From: Tubulanus polymorphus
Taxonomy: Eukaryota > Nemertea > Palaeonemertea > Tubulaniformes > Tubulanidae
Direction of reading: 5' to 3'
DNA: 64,000 nucleotides
NCBI RefSeq assembly: GCF_964204645.1
Contig: NC_134031.1
Location: 12,440,501 to 12,504,500 of the forward strand
Shown: piece after piece, positions 23,699-34,900 of the stretch
Layout of the letters: each line of letters begins with the position of its first letter
How positions within the stretch are numbered: the stretch's first letter is position 1
Translations under genes and position numbers: made by a program
Notes under the pieces: generated by a model
The model's database searches: none
The model's input: only the letters and a program-made list of their open reading frames with translations
What the model was told of the DNA's origin: nothing

Positions 23699-25066
23699 TT
23701 AAGCAGCAGAGTTAAGAATATTACCTGCAGATTTCAATATAAAACCAACAATTGATGCAATAATTCCTGGTAAAGCTGCAGCAGATTTTTTAGATAGTTC
23801 CCATAAATATTTTGCTAATTTCTTTAAACCATCTTTAACTTTATCTTGTATAGAATTATTATCATTCGGGGGTTTATTCGGTTTATTGGGAGTAGGTGTA
23901 GATTTCAAAGAATTTGATATTGCTAAACCAATTGTTGTAAATAACATAGTTACAGCTGTTAGAATTGAAAGAATTGTTATTCCTTCTAATTTAAATAATA
24001 ACTTTATTCTATCTTTTAGTGATATTTCAGAATTTGGTTTAATCAACAAATCTTTAAAAATAACTTTTAATCTATTAATATTATAATCATATGATTTTAA
24101 TAATAATTTAATTTCTTCTTTCTGTACTTCTAAATTATCTTTTAAATTATTAATTTCTTTTTCCAATCGTAATTCTTTTTGCCTATATTCTATTTCATCA
24201 ATTACTTGATGATCTAAATCAGACTTTAATTGTTCTATTTCTTTATTTCTATCAGTTAATTCTTTTTCTAAAAATCTAATTTTAAAATCTCTTATACTTT
24301 TATTATGTGCAATTTTATCAGCTTCATTTCTTATACTAATAATTTCTCTAATTGCTTTATCAGAAAATATATTTAAATCTTCTAGTTGTTGATCTGTTGC
24401 ATCAATTAATCCATTCGGTAAAAGCTTTTCAATTGGAACTTTATTTGATTTAAGTTTACTAGTTTTCGAAGTTATATTCTGTTCAGAAGTTGTTTCTGTT
24501 TCTGATTTCTTTTTGATTATTTCAAATAATTCATTAATTCTTTGTTTAAATACGTCTATATCATTACCAGTAAATTCTTGTTTTATAACATCAGTTAGTA
24601 CATTACTATTACTAATTCTTTTAATTCTATCTGGATCTAAATTACTCAAAGTTGATTTTGTTAATATTTTATTTTTATTATTTTTATAAGTGATATCAAT
24701 ATAATAATCACCTTTCAAATGATAATACCATTTACCATTATCTAAAAATTTTAATTGATCTGCTAAAGGTCTAACGTCTTCATCATTTATGTTAAGTTTA
24801 GAATTTTCAATTATACGTTCTAATTTAGGTATTTAATTTAAATTATCTAAATCATGTTTTACTAAACCTGGGTCTAAATTTTCAGGATTTAATTGTGATT
24901 CTGCATTTTTAATATAATCAGGCATATTTAAATTATTATTATATTCTGGCTCATTACCGTCATTAAAACTTGTTTCACTAAAATCATTATAATCATCATC
25001 AATATATCCTTCATTATTATTTTCCATTTCTCCTATTTCATAATCTTCTACACCTTCTAATTCCAT
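23699..25066 (-). pseudogene. coiled-coil membrane protein (copy A)
   Basis: One continuous frame of 456 codons is interrupted by a single TAA at 24833-24835. The N-terminus is acidic (DDDYNDFSETSFNDGNEP). The middle has a long Glu/Lys coiled coil (KELTDRNKEIEQLKSDLDHQ). A hydrophobic segment follows (ITILSILTAVTMLFTTIGLA), then a Pro/Asn linker and a C-terminal amphipathic/hydrophobic end (KKSAAALPGIIASIVGFILK). In copy B the end continues into another hydrophobic stretch where copy A has TAA in place of GAA. I recall similar proteins in Polintons; the role is probably structural or membrane-active, by inference. Confidence 0.65.
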
Positions 25067-25083
25067 TTACATAATAAAAAAAA

Positions 25084-26148
25084 TTAAAATTTAAAATATA
25101 ATATTCCACCTATAACAATTCCTATACAAGTTAAAGCTAATTTAGCATTTTCATGGGATTTATTATCATCATTTAGTTTAATTATTCCATGTTGAATATT
25201 ATCAGTTTTAATATTTTCTGATGTATTATAATCTTTTATTTTAGAATCATTATCCAATTTAATATTCTTAGTTTTAGTTTCTGTTGATTGAATATGTTTT
25301 TTATTTTTTTCACCTTCCATTAATTTTGGAGCAGTAATAATCTTTTTATTTATATCATTTAATCCAAATGAATTATTTATTGTTGCAGTTTTAATTAGAT
25401 TATTATAACCAATTATATTTCCCATCTTTAATACTAAATCATTAGAAATAATTAATAGATTAGGGCCTATACAATAATTTAATCTAATATGTGATTTATC
25501 TAAATAATTTTGATATCTTACAATGTTTTCTGGAATCGATCTATTTTTATCATTATGAATTGAATCTTCAAATAATACTTTGAATTGTTTCTGCGCATCA
25601 AATGAAGTACTATCATTTCCAACTATTGGTGATCTTGTTTCAACTTGTGCACCTAAAATACAAATTAGATAAGTTCTAATTGATTGATTTATTCTTTGTA
25701 TACCAGGTTTTGTAAAACCTTCACCATTATCTATAATAAAATTATTCCAACCATCATCATTATCGATTTTATAATAAGCTGAAATTCTATGCATATAATC
25801 AATTCTTTTTATTTCATACTCTTCACCGATACCTTGCAATTTACCATGCGCTCTAAAATCGGAATTAATATTTATATTAAATTCATTACATATTTTATCA
25901 AACTTAGATAGATTAATATTATTATCCAATTCTTTAAAATATTTAGATCCGGGTAAAGGACATTCTAATTCATTTAATATAATTCTAATTTGAAAGTATG
26001 CATGAAATCTAAATATTGTATGAATGAATTTTAAATCTGAATAAGACAAATTGTTATATAAATTATTCAAGTGATCATTCCAACTTATACTACACCCTGT
26101 TGTTGCACAATAAACAGCAAAATTTAATTGATTCTGCCAATATTTCAT
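25084..26148 (-). CDS. conserved Polinton structural-type protein, 354 aa (copy A)
   Basis: The frame is uninterrupted. It begins MKYWQNQLNFAVYCATTGCS and has FRFHAYFQIRIILNE, ITRINQSIRTYLICILGAQV-like (here RINQSIRTYLICILGAQVET) and FDAQKQFKVLFEDSI. The last 20 residues form a single transmembrane segment (LALTCIGIVIGGILYF). I recall this QLNFAV.CATTGCG family from Polinton elements, where it is usually left unnamed; a virion role is likely but unproven. It lacks the TAAATG start context of its neighbours and sits 8 bp after the preceding gene. Copy B has lost the gene in an internal deletion. Confidence 0.65.
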   Translation of the reverse strand: MKYWQNQLNFAVYCATTGCSISWNDHLNNLYNNLSYSDLKFIHTIFRFHAYFQIRIILNELECPLPGSKYFKELDNNINLSKFDKICNEFNININSDFRAHGKLQGIGEEYEIKRIDYMHRISAYYKIDNDDGWNNFIIDNGEGFTKPGIQRINQSIRTYLICILGAQVETRSPIVGNDSTSFDAQKQFKVLFEDSIHNDKNRSIPENIVRYQNYLDKSHIRLNYCIGPNLLIISNDLVLKMGNIIGYNNLIKTATINNSFGLNDINKKIITAPKLMEGEKNKKHIQSTETKTKNIKLDNDSKIKDYNTSENIKTDNIQHGIIKLNDDNKSHENAKLALTCIGIVIGGILYFKF

Positions 26149-26156
26149 ATTAGATT

Positions 26157-26381
26157 TTATTTTATATATATATTATATTCATCTCGAGTAAAAGTAACTT
26201 CATATGTATTAAATATATTTTCCATTTTAGAAATGAAAAACTTCGTTTCAGTAACATAAATTTCTAAATTAATTAATGAAGGTGAAACTACATTTTCATA
26301 TGTTATAATACTATTAAAATCTATAGGTGGAATTGAATATCTATATGATTTATTATATTGGAAAGCTTTTGGAAACCCCAT
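26157..26381 (-). CDS. small conserved protein, 74 aa (copy A)
   Basis: It starts MGFPKAFQYNKSYRYSIPPI in a TATAAATG context behind a run of T (plus-strand AAAAAA). It contains the block NLEIYVTETKFFISKMENIF. No known domain was recognised. In copy B the homologous gene is fused by deletion to the tail of the coiled-coil protein (49447-49860). Confidence 0.6.
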   Translation of the reverse strand: MGFPKAFQYNKSYRYSIPPIDFNSIITYENVVSPSLINLEIYVTETKFFISKMENIFNTYEVTFTRDEYNIYIK

Positions 26382-26397
26382 TTATATAATTAAAAAA

Positions 26398-26832
26398 TTA
26401 ATAATTTATTAATTCTTTTAATAATTTATCTTGTTCTTCAACTGTTATATTGCCATTTAAACTTGTTATATAATCTAGTGTATTCTTCAATTTATTAATT
26501 TCTTTTATATTAGTTTTAATTTTTTCTTTATTACTTTTTATATTTAATTTTGAACTTTCACCGGTTAATACACTTGATGATAATCCTAATACGCCAATTG
26601 ATATAGCTAAAGGTGTTAATGGACTGAATATTGCTAGAAATGTTATTACAGAACTAATTGTGACCGAACCACTAATAATAAAATAATATATAATTTTAGA
26701 TTTTAAATATTTTTTCTTTTTAACTTTTAAATCATTTTCAAATTCTAATATTTGTTTTTCGAAATATATTTTTAATTTAGTTTTATTTATATCATGAGGA
26801 ATAATATCAATATTATCAACTTTATCTTCCAT
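26398..26832 (-). CDS. two-helix membrane protein, 144 aa (copy A)
   Basis: A basic N-terminal coiled segment (FENDLKVKKKKYLKSK) is followed by two adjacent hydrophobic segments (IIYYFIISGSVTISSVITFL and FSPLTPLAISIGVLGLSSSV) and a charged C-terminal helix. It starts in a TAAATG context. Homologous to 48978-49430. Function unknown. Confidence 0.6.
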   Translation of the reverse strand: MEDKVDNIDIIPHDINKTKLKIYFEKQILEFENDLKVKKKKYLKSKIIYYFIISGSVTISSVITFLAIFSPLTPLAISIGVLGLSSSVLTGESSKLNIKSNKEKIKTNIKEINKLKNTLDYITSLNGNITVEEQDKLLKELINY

Positions 26833-26851
26833 TTATTTAGAAAAAAAATTA

Positions 26852-27271
26852 CTAATTAGTAAATCTATATGCTACAAATATAACAATAACAGTTCCGCCT
26901 AAAATCCATATTATTTCATATTTCTGTTCTTTACTTGGGGTATAATAATCTGATATTGTAGGTTTATGTAGATGTAATTTTTCTTTATTGGTTACCGCGT
27001 TATATAAACTCATTGCATCATCAACTGATTGAAAATCTCTATGTGAAATCTTCTGATCATATAATTCTTTATTGATGTAATCCATATAGTTTTGCCTCTT
27101 TTCTCTGTATTCTACTGCTGCTTTATTATATTTCTCTAATGCTATGTTATGTCTTTTTTGTTCTTCTAATGAACTATTTTTATCTATATGTCTAAATAAA
27201 TAACTACCACCAGTAAATGCTAAAGCGTTAACAATTGCTGTTCCTATAATAGTTAGAATTAAAGAAGCCAT
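26852..27271 (-). CDS. membrane protein with central coiled coil, 139 aa (copy A)
   Basis: The N-terminal hydrophobic segment is ASLILTIIGTAIVNALAFTG, followed by a charged helix (EEQKRHNIALEKYNKAAVEY) and a C-terminal hydrophobic segment (IIWILGGTVIVIFVAYRF). I recall this topology from Polinton proteins of unknown role. TAAATG start. Homologous to 48538-48957. Confidence 0.65.
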   Translation of the reverse strand: MASLILTIIGTAIVNALAFTGGSYLFRHIDKNSSLEEQKRHNIALEKYNKAAVEYREKRQNYMDYINKELYDQKISHRDFQSVDDAMSLYNAVTNKEKLHLHKPTISDYYTPSKEQKYEIIWILGGTVIVIFVAYRFTN

Positions 27272-27295
27272 TTATTTAGATAAAAAATTATGTAA

Positions 27296-27517
27296 TTATA
27301 TAGGAGGAATATATTTTTGTTTTTCCAAATAATCAATAGTTAAATTAGATAAAGTAACTGCTAATGTTAATTTTAAAATATCATTTATATCAAATCTATC
27401 AACATTAACACTTCCCATTTTAAATACTTTTTTTAATACCATTGAATAACCAACAGTTCCAACTGATAGTAATGCTCCATTATATAAGCCAGTTATTATC
27501 CACTTATTATCACTCAT
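27296..27517 (-). CDS. small conserved protein, 73 aa (copy A)
   Basis: The protein is identical in sequence to the one at 48288-48509 in copy B, with two weakly hydrophobic stretches (GLYNGALLSVGTVGYSMVLK and LKLTLAVTLSNLTIDYL). TAAATG start. It abuts the next gene (27518) without a gap. Complete identity between otherwise decayed copies points to recent common origin or gene conversion. Confidence 0.65.
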   Translation of the reverse strand: MSDNKWIITGLYNGALLSVGTVGYSMVLKKVFKMGSVNVDRFDINDILKLTLAVTLSNLTIDYLEKQKYIPPI

Positions 27518-27877
27518 TTATTTATCAAAAAAATTACTATCTTCAAAATATTTAGTTGTCTTATTTATGATTAAATCAACATTTATTTCATTACTACTTT
27601 TATGATTATCGTATATTTCAATTATTATTTTTTTAATATCATCGATGATAAAATCTTCATCTAATTCATAAAATCTTAAAGATTCTCTAATTAAATTAGT
27701 AATCTTTTCTACATTTAAAGTTTCTTTATCTATTGTTTTTTCATACTCAAATGTTGTTTCATTAGAAAATGCAATATTTTTGATATGTATAATTACATCA
27801 TTAATGTTAAATTTCATTTCTTTCTCGCGTTTAAAATCAAATCCTAAACATATACTCGGTCCAACAGTTATATTCAT
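27518..27877 (-). CDS. conserved protein, 119 aa (copy A)
   Basis: It starts MNITVGPSICLGFDFKREKE in a TATAAATG context. The rest is charged and probably helical (NVEKITNLIRESLRFYELDE). No domain recognised. The copy B homologue (47934-48284) is frameshifted. Confidence 0.55.
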   Translation of the reverse strand: MNITVGPSICLGFDFKREKEMKFNINDVIIHIKNIAFSNETTFEYEKTIDKETLNVEKITNLIRESLRFYELDEDFIIDDIKKIIIEIYDNHKSSNEINVDLIINKTTKYFEDSNFFDK

Positions 27878-27893
27878 TTATATAATGAAAAAA

Positions 27894-27955
27894 TTACTCT
27901 CTACATCTTATAACTAATTCATAAATTACAGGAAAGTTATTCAAATGAATTAAGA
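27894..27955 (-). pseudogene. penton-like protein, C-terminal remnant (copy A)
   Basis: Only the last ~20 codons survive (PVIYELVIRCRE then TAA), matching the end of the gene at 47171-47917 in copy B. The rest is replaced by the LINE fragment starting near 27956. Confidence 0.65.
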
Positions 27956-30739
27956 TCCAGGGGCGTCAAACGTCGCCGTATTCCTTATATTGTTTCCTCA
28001 CCGACTCGTAAATATCGCATGCACTTTGGTGGTACTGGTGTCAATTTTGACAACCTGATATCCGTGGACTGCACCAGTGATACTTCTGTAGAAAGGCATA
28101 GTTTGCCGCGTCCTATTCCGGTCAAAGTTACATCACGCGTTTTCAGGGCGTCACCTTCGAATGCTCGAGGAGTTAGTCAAGATAATCTTTGTAAGATTCC
28201 CCGAGTTTCCTTATATGTAGCTAAGAACTCTCTTCAATTTGGACTTTGGAACGCGCGTTCAGTGTCAAGTAAGATTCCCACAATCTGTGATTCCATACTT
28301 GCCAACAACATAGGTGCTTTGGCTTTAACCGAAACCTGGCTTAAATCCAGAACTGAAAAATCCACAATCAGTGAATTCAAATCGTGTCTCAGCGGCTATC
28401 ACTTCATTAGCAATCCTCGTATAGGAAAGACGGGCGGCGGTGTAGGAGTCATTGCACTTAAGTCACTTAATATCAAGGTGATTTCAGGCGGCAGTTTTAG
28501 CACCTTTGAACATTTGCTTGTAAAGATTCGGCACAGAAGCCAGCTCATTAATTTAGTAGTTGTTTATCGTCCACCTGCTCAGACCACAAAGACATTTCTT
28601 GTTGAAATTTCAACGTTCCTTGAGACTTTTTTGATATCGCCGGGTCGTTTGATAATAGTAAGTGATTTCAATTTTCACGTTGACGATACCGTGCGACGCG
28701 ATGCCCAACAGTTTCTTGATCTATTACGCAGTTTTGGGTTCGTCCAACATTTACAAGGACCGACCCATCAGAAGGGCCACACCCTAGACTTAGTGATCAC
28801 TCGTGAAACCGATAAATGTGTATCAAATTTTATCGTTGATACGTCATTGCCGTCAGATCATAGTCTTATTGTATTTAATTCGTTTTTATCTAAACCGTTT
28901 CCGTTGACGGTCGAACGTGTGTCGAGGAACCTCCGAGCGGTGGATAAGAACGTGTTACTGGAAACAGTTCGCAACATATCTTTTGAGAATTCTGAGACCG
29001 GGACTGTTAATTCTTTGGCGAATGACTATGATGCTAAGATGAAGTCAGTTTTGGACTATCTAGCGCCAGAAAAGACTGAAACTTTCACCGATAAGCCTCG
29101 CGCTCCATGGTATGGACCCAATCTCCAGGCTGCTAGGCGTGTTTTACGTAGCCACGAACGGAAGTGGATCTCATCTAAATTAGAGGTCGATAAACAGATT
29201 TATCATGCCAATCGGATTGAGTACCATAGTTTGTTGCAAGAAGCCTCAAGATCCTATCATCGCGGTCGGATAGCAGACTGTACCGATCAGAGAAAGTTAT
29301 TCACCCTTGTCGATGAATGGACAAGTGATAAGAAGTCTGTAATTTCCGCGCTGCCAGAGCACAGCAATCCCAAAGAACTGGCTAATCGATTTTCTGATTT
29401 TTTTGTTGTGAAAATTGGCAAACTATGTGATTCTTTTATTGATGTACCACTCCCTCGGTTTCCTTTTATAGATCTTGGTCATTCCTTCAATAGTTTTAGT
29501 ACGGTTACTGAAAAGTCTCTCAACGACATTATCACTTCAATGACCAATAAGTCATGTTCAATTGATCCGATTCCCACTACTTTTCTAAAACAATGTTTAC
29601 CTGAAGTTTTACCAAAGTTAGTCGATATTTTTAACTTGTCCCTCACTGAGGGCACAGTTCCTGACTCTTTCAAAATAGCAACAGTCAGGCCATTGTTGAA
29701 AAAGCCAGGTCTTAATTCAAATGTTTTATGTAACTATCGACCTGTCTCTAATCTACCTTTTATCAGTAAAGCTATAGAGCGGCATGTATTGAATGATTTG
29801 AGTCAGTATTTATCTGATAATAACCTCTTCTCAACGTTTCGGTCTGCCTATAGGAAGTTCCATAGCACCGAAACGGCAGTTTTAAAAGTACACAATGATA
29901 TTTTGTTAGCTCTTGATAATCACGATGAAGTAGTGTTCGTCTTATTAGATCTAACTGCGGCTTTTGACACCATAGATCACGGTATTCTATTGGTTGAATC
30001 GGTATGGAGTGAAAGATGTTCCTTTAGAATGGTTTAGGTCATATTTAGAAAATAGGTATCAGCGTGTTGTGATTGACAGATCGTCATCTCAAAATGTTAA
30101 ACTCATGTGTGGTGTACCTCAGGGGAGTGTACTAGGCCCTACACTTCTCAGTTTATATCTTGCACCAATCGAAGAAATTATTATTAAACATAAACTCGAC
30201 TTAATGTTATATGCCGATGATACCCAGATTTATTTCGTCTGCAAGAGTTGTGCAGCTTCTAAATCAAGAGTTGAGAAGTGTGTTGACGAAATAAAAGAAT
30301 GGTTGAAGTGCAATAGACTTGTTTTTAATGATAGTAAGACAGAGGTTATACATTTTACGTCAAAATTTCGTAAGGGAGACAAGCTATCAAGTATTAGAAT
30401 AGGAGATGACAGTATAGCTACTTGTCAGTCAGTCAGAGATCTTGGCTTTTATTTCGATCATAATTTTACCATGTCTTGTCATATATCTTACGTCTGTAGA
30501 TCGATTTCTTACTCCCTGCATCGCATTGGTAAAATACGCAAGTTTTTAGATCGCACTAGCACCGAAAGATTGATTCACGCTTTTCTAACTTCCAAATTAG
30601 ATTACTGTAATAGTCTTCTCTACGGTCTTCCGAATTGTTATATTTCTCGCCTACAAATGCTTCAAAATTCTGCCGCACGCTTAGTCACTCTAACTAAGAA
30701 GCACGAGCATATCACTCCTATACTGTATGAACTACATTG
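27956..30739 (+). mobile_element. CR1/L2-like LINE fragment inside copy A
   Basis: The fragment lies opposite to copy A and replaces the segment that in copy B covers about 45400-47880 (polymerase end, two minus-strand genes, most of the penton gene). Its right junction falls inside the RT coding region, at YELH, where relatives continue. The true LINE 3' end and poly-A are therefore missing, and simple target-primed insertion does not explain it. Confidence 0.75.
28019..30739 (+). pseudogene. LINE endonuclease/reverse transcriptase (CR1/L2-like)
   Basis: Endonuclease blocks: FGLWNARSV, LALTETWL (catalytic Glu), GGGVGVIA, LVVVYRPPA, LIIVSDFNFHV and PSDHSLI. RT blocks: NYRPVSNLPFISKAIERHVL, FVLLDLTAAFDTIDH (first catalytic Asp), GVPQGSVLGP, LMLYADDTQIYF (catalytic DD), then DYCNSLLYGLPN. 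One frameshift near 30000 separates the two halves. The block set is typical of the CR1/L2 group. Truncated at the C-terminus by the junction at 30739/30740. Confidence 0.8.
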
Positions 30740-31355
30740 CAATTAATGGAAATCCACAGTAAAATGTACCATCTTCAGTTGATAAATCATAAACATAATC
30801 TGTTGGGTTATATATTTCAAATAAATCTTTAACTTCTTCAGTTAAATCTTTTTCTGTGCAGCTTAAATTAAAGCAATTTGGTTTAGATTTAATCAATCCA
30901 ATATTCATATTGAAGCCTAATTAATTACATAATATATTTAACCCTGATATAGCAACTTTTCCTTTTTGAGCTAAAGATATTGCTGGAGAACTCGTTAATT
31001 TTTTAGCACCATCTGCTGCGTAGAATCCAATGAAGAACCATTTTCTTAAATTATTTTTTGCATTTAATACATAATCAGGAACTATCTTCTCTTTTGTTGA
31101 AGTATTACTTTTCACTATTGCATGAATATAGAATTCATCATTATATTTTATAGCAAAATCTTTAGGATTATTTACAAGTATTCTATAAACTGCTGATGAT
31201 TTCATAACATCCATGATTTTAAATGTTTTATTTGGATAAACTTCTTCACAATATTTCTTTATTCTTTCTAATAATATCAAATCTTGATTGCATAAATACC
31301 AACAATATTTATTACCCCAAACATATTTATACACACCTGCTGAACCATCACTAAA
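30740..31355 (-). other. intein remnant with LAGLIDADG endonuclease in polB (copy A)
   Basis: The frame reads SDGSAGVYKY (first dodecapeptide-type motif), then FKIMDVMKSSAVYRI, VPDYVLNAKNN and FFIGFYAADGAKK (second dodecapeptide motif). After an in-frame TAA it continues to NPTDYVYDLSTEDGTFYCGF, the layout of an intein C-terminal block. It resembles inteins in polymerase B of large DNA viruses. The N-terminal splicing block is missing, so it cannot splice. The last residues run into the LINE junction. Confidence 0.8.
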
Positions 31356-34300
31356 TCATAAAAACTATTATTCATTAATTTGAAATCTTTTTTCAAAATC
31401 TGTTTTTGATATGGTTCTCTGTTGAGTATTGAAATCTATATATTTTTCTAACCACTTCGATTTATTAAATTCAATATATCTATGTACTTTCTTTAATTTC
31501 ATTCCTTGTTTTAGATAAAATTTTAACATTTTATAATGAACAATATAATTGTATTTATTATTTTGAGTAAGTATTAATTTTTCTGTAAAAACATGATCTT
31601 TCGGTTTTATTTTCTTCTGGTATTCACTTAAATAACTATCATCTACAGTTAAATGTTCTGGGCAATAAGGTAAGTTTCTTGTTTTAAACTTTATATTTTC
31701 AGGATATTCTAAATCAACTACAAAGAAATTACCAATTGGTGCTTCATCTTTTAAACTCGCAATTGCGCTTTCCCAATCAGTTTTATCATCATTTTCAACT
31801 TCTGTTAATATAAAATTTTTATATGGTTGAGATTGCATCATTGCCCAACCATATAAATTATTGGCGTCAATATATAATAATTTATATTCATCATTTGCTT
31901 TAAAATACCTATCTCCCATAACACCACTAATTCCACCTCTAATTGATTTTTCAAATAATAAAACCATGTCTGGTTCTTTTAATAAATCTAATTCTACATT
32001 TGTGTATTTTAAACCACATTGCCAGGTTAAACCAGGACTTGAATAACAATAACAAGGATCAACATTAAAATTATTTAAATTAACTTCTCTAAATTTTTCA
32101 AATATGTCAGCCAATATCATAACATCTGATTTTAAATATAAATCTACTAATTCACCATGATTTTTCATCTTAAAATGGTTCCAAATATTTAATGTTCTAT
32201 TAAACACTTCATCTTTCACATACTCCTCTTTTAATTGATCATAAAATTGATCTTTTAATAATTATGTTACATTAAAATCATCATGTGTTTTATAAAATGA
32301 ATAAGGAATTGCACCTTTATATCTCAATAATTTAAAATCTTGTTCATTTGGATAATAATATTGAGTTATAACAAAATCATTATCAACTAAACTTTTTGAT
32401 AAATTATCTAAGGAACTTGCTAGAAATCTATAAGAATCTAAAAATCTAATGCAACCAAATTGAAATGAAATATAATTTTCAGATGTTTTAGCTAATAGTT
32501 TAAAATCATATTTTCTTACATTTACACCATTCATAGCATTATATTCTTCTATTTCTTGATTAATTGTGCCCAATTTCCTTGATAATTGTTTTATAAATAG
32601 ATGGGTATCATAGCCTGATAAATTATGAAATAATATTGGTACGAAATTAACTTTCTTAGCCTGTAAATTACAATCTTCATGAGCAGCTCCATGATATTTT
32701 GAATTTAAATGATCATGATCTCTAACTTTTTTATCAAATGAATAAAAACGTTTTTCACAATAACAACAATGAGTTGCATAATTAAAATCAATTTCATCTT
32801 CTTTTGTCATAACTATTCTTTTATTTTTGTTTAATAATTTTGCAATATCACTTTCTAATTCAATCATTTTGTCATAAAAATCATTAACTACATCTTCACC
32901 TCTAAAAGAAATATATTGACTTTCATATAATTCGGGATAATTTGATTTGATGTAAATTCCATAAGCAGCAGCTCTTTGATGAACTTTTTTAATTGTATTT
33001 ATAATTGGCGGGTCTTGTGTTGTGTCTTCATTTATTTCATTTCCTTTATCCATTGATTTTAATAATTGCTTTTTGTTATATATTTCTTTTCTTGATCAGT
33101 TAATTCTTTTTTCAACGATTCAAAATCCCCGTAAATTACAAATGGAACAATATTCTTAATTTATGATTAGTAAATTTCAATTTATAACCTTTTTCTGTTG
33201 GCATTATTAATTTACAAAAATCTTTATTATCACATAATTCTTCATCTTTTAGTAACGCATTCTCAGTTCTAAATTTAGATAAACATTTTCTACATAGATA
33301 CATTTTATGACTGTTAAAATCACTTTCTGTTCTAAAGAATAAATCAATTTGTTTTAACCACATATAATGTTCATTTTCATCTTTTTTGTAATATAGCAAA
33401 TCTATAGCATTTTCATCATCATAATATTCTGTTAAATATAAAGCTTCCAATGTATAATCTTTGATATTTTCACCTTTTGTCTTTGGTAATTGCATTAATT
33501 CGAATACATTTATTTTTAAATTATTAATTTTTTCTATTTGTGGTATCATTTTTATAGTTACTGGATATTGATCAATTTTATATAATGTTTCATATTTCCG
33601 GTAATTTGTTATTCTAAAACTATGCGTAATATCTTCTGTTGGGTGTAAGCAACTAATAATTGACCATAGAAAACATTTATTATCTTCATTTTGAACATTT
33701 ATTACTGTTTTTGTTGAAAATGGTAATTTAATATAAGATGATGCTTTAATATCCTTTTCTGTTGTAAAGTTTGAATCATTTTTAAACATTGTTTTACTTT
33801 TTGATGTTTTATTCCTTTTTGTATTATAAACATTTAAATCTAAAAATATAATTTCATTTAATGATAAACCAGAACCCTTAAATATCTTTCTTCAATATGA
33901 CGTTTAAATTCATTAAATATTTTTTCTAACTTCTCTTTTATTTGCGTTTTTTAAATTATTTCTTCAGAGAGTGTTTGAATATAATAATCCATTTTCTCTT
34001 CTGACTTTAAAAAACTTACTTTCCCAGAGATACTAATTTTTGGATATTCAACATCTGTTATCAAATCTAGTATTTTTTCTATTATTTCATTAAATTTACT
34101 ATAATCTTCTATTGTTGTACCTTTAAAAAATCTAAATATAATAGCTGCAGGACCAATTTTACTACGTAATGTTTCTAATATTTCAATTGTATCTTTTATT
34201 TCTAGTGAATCAATATAATTTCTAACATTTTCCATGTAAGGTTTATTTGAAAAGGATTTAGTTTTTGAAGTTGTTTTTTTTTACTTTTTGAGGTTTATCA

Positions 34301-34619
34301 TCGAAATAATCTTTTCCTAAAACATTATTACTCAAATTTTGATGGTGTTTTTGTGATTCGAGATGTCTATTATAATTCCTTTTTACTATAAATTCATTAC
34401 AATCTTCACATTTTATTTCATCCACATTCATATTTTCTAATCGTTCTTTTCTTTCATTGGAATTTTCTGAAGTTTCAAAATCTATAACATTTTTTATATG
34501 ATTTGAAGATTTTTCATGACGCGATTTTTGAGATTTATCAATGTATTTTTTACAATATGGACAATAATATTGATTTTCATTAACATCAATTTGTTCTGTC
34601 TTATTCTCTCCAATTTATA
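30740..34619 (-). pseudogene. protein-primed DNA polymerase B with zinc fingers and intein (copy A)
   Basis: The N-terminal part (34619-33951) has C2H2 fingers; its ATG is lost relative to copy B. After a TAA also present in copy B come DNKCFLWSIISCLHP and CRKCLSKF, then the exonuclease I region (frameshifted) and a Cys/His insertion (CCYCEKRF then VRDHDHLNSKYHGAAH). Next are FHNLSGYDTHLF (exonuclease II) and DLYLKSDVMILADIF (exonuclease III). Polymerase motif A is LLYIDANNLYGWAM. An in-frame TAA lies at 32262-32264. Motif B is only half present (LMNNSFY) and the frame then jumps into intein sequence. Motif C (YxDTDS) is absent. It would have replicated the element genome; it is clearly dead. 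Confidence 0.85.
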
Positions 34620-34663
34620 AGGAAAAAAAATTACTTGTGGTGATGAGTGGGGATTACTTCCCC

Positions 34664-34900
34664 TTGTATATAACAAGCACGCTATTAACCGTTCTCACCC
34701 AAGCCTCACAGCATCTATTTATCCGGGCACAGTTGACACGCAATCACTGTACTACAGTAATAGCACACGCGTTAATAACCGTTCTCAGTAGCGACTCACT
34801 GTATCTATCTATCCACGCGCAGTTGTTGTTACGCGCACTCACTGTATATGTGTATCACAGAGCAATCGTCCGTTCTCACTAGAGCCTAGCTGTGATGAGT
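34664..34900 (+). repeat. ~90-bp imperfect tandem repeat
   Basis: ACCGTTCTCA-type blocks recur at about 34689, 34779 and 34870, each followed by a CTCAC.GTATCTAT-like stretch. It starts directly at the border of copy A. Confidence 0.65.

Larger units (their letters stand above)
20947..34662 (-). mobile_element. Polinton/adintovirus-like element, copy A (degenerate)
   Basis: The minus-strand order is polymerase B with intein, [LINE fragment], six small ORFs, a 354-aa protein, a coiled-coil membrane protein, major capsid, integrase and packaging ATPase. It is much more AT-rich than its flanks. The ATPase is truncated at about 20947. The other end loses similarity to copy B near 34662, just upstream of the polymerase start, so no terminal repeat remains. 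Frameshifts and stops affect polymerase, capsid, coiled-coil and integrase genes. It is an inverted relative of copy B. Confidence 0.85.

Noticed and set aside
34637-34882. 81-codon plus-strand frame
   Set aside because: Spans the border of copy A and a ~90-bp tandem repeat; coding is implausible.
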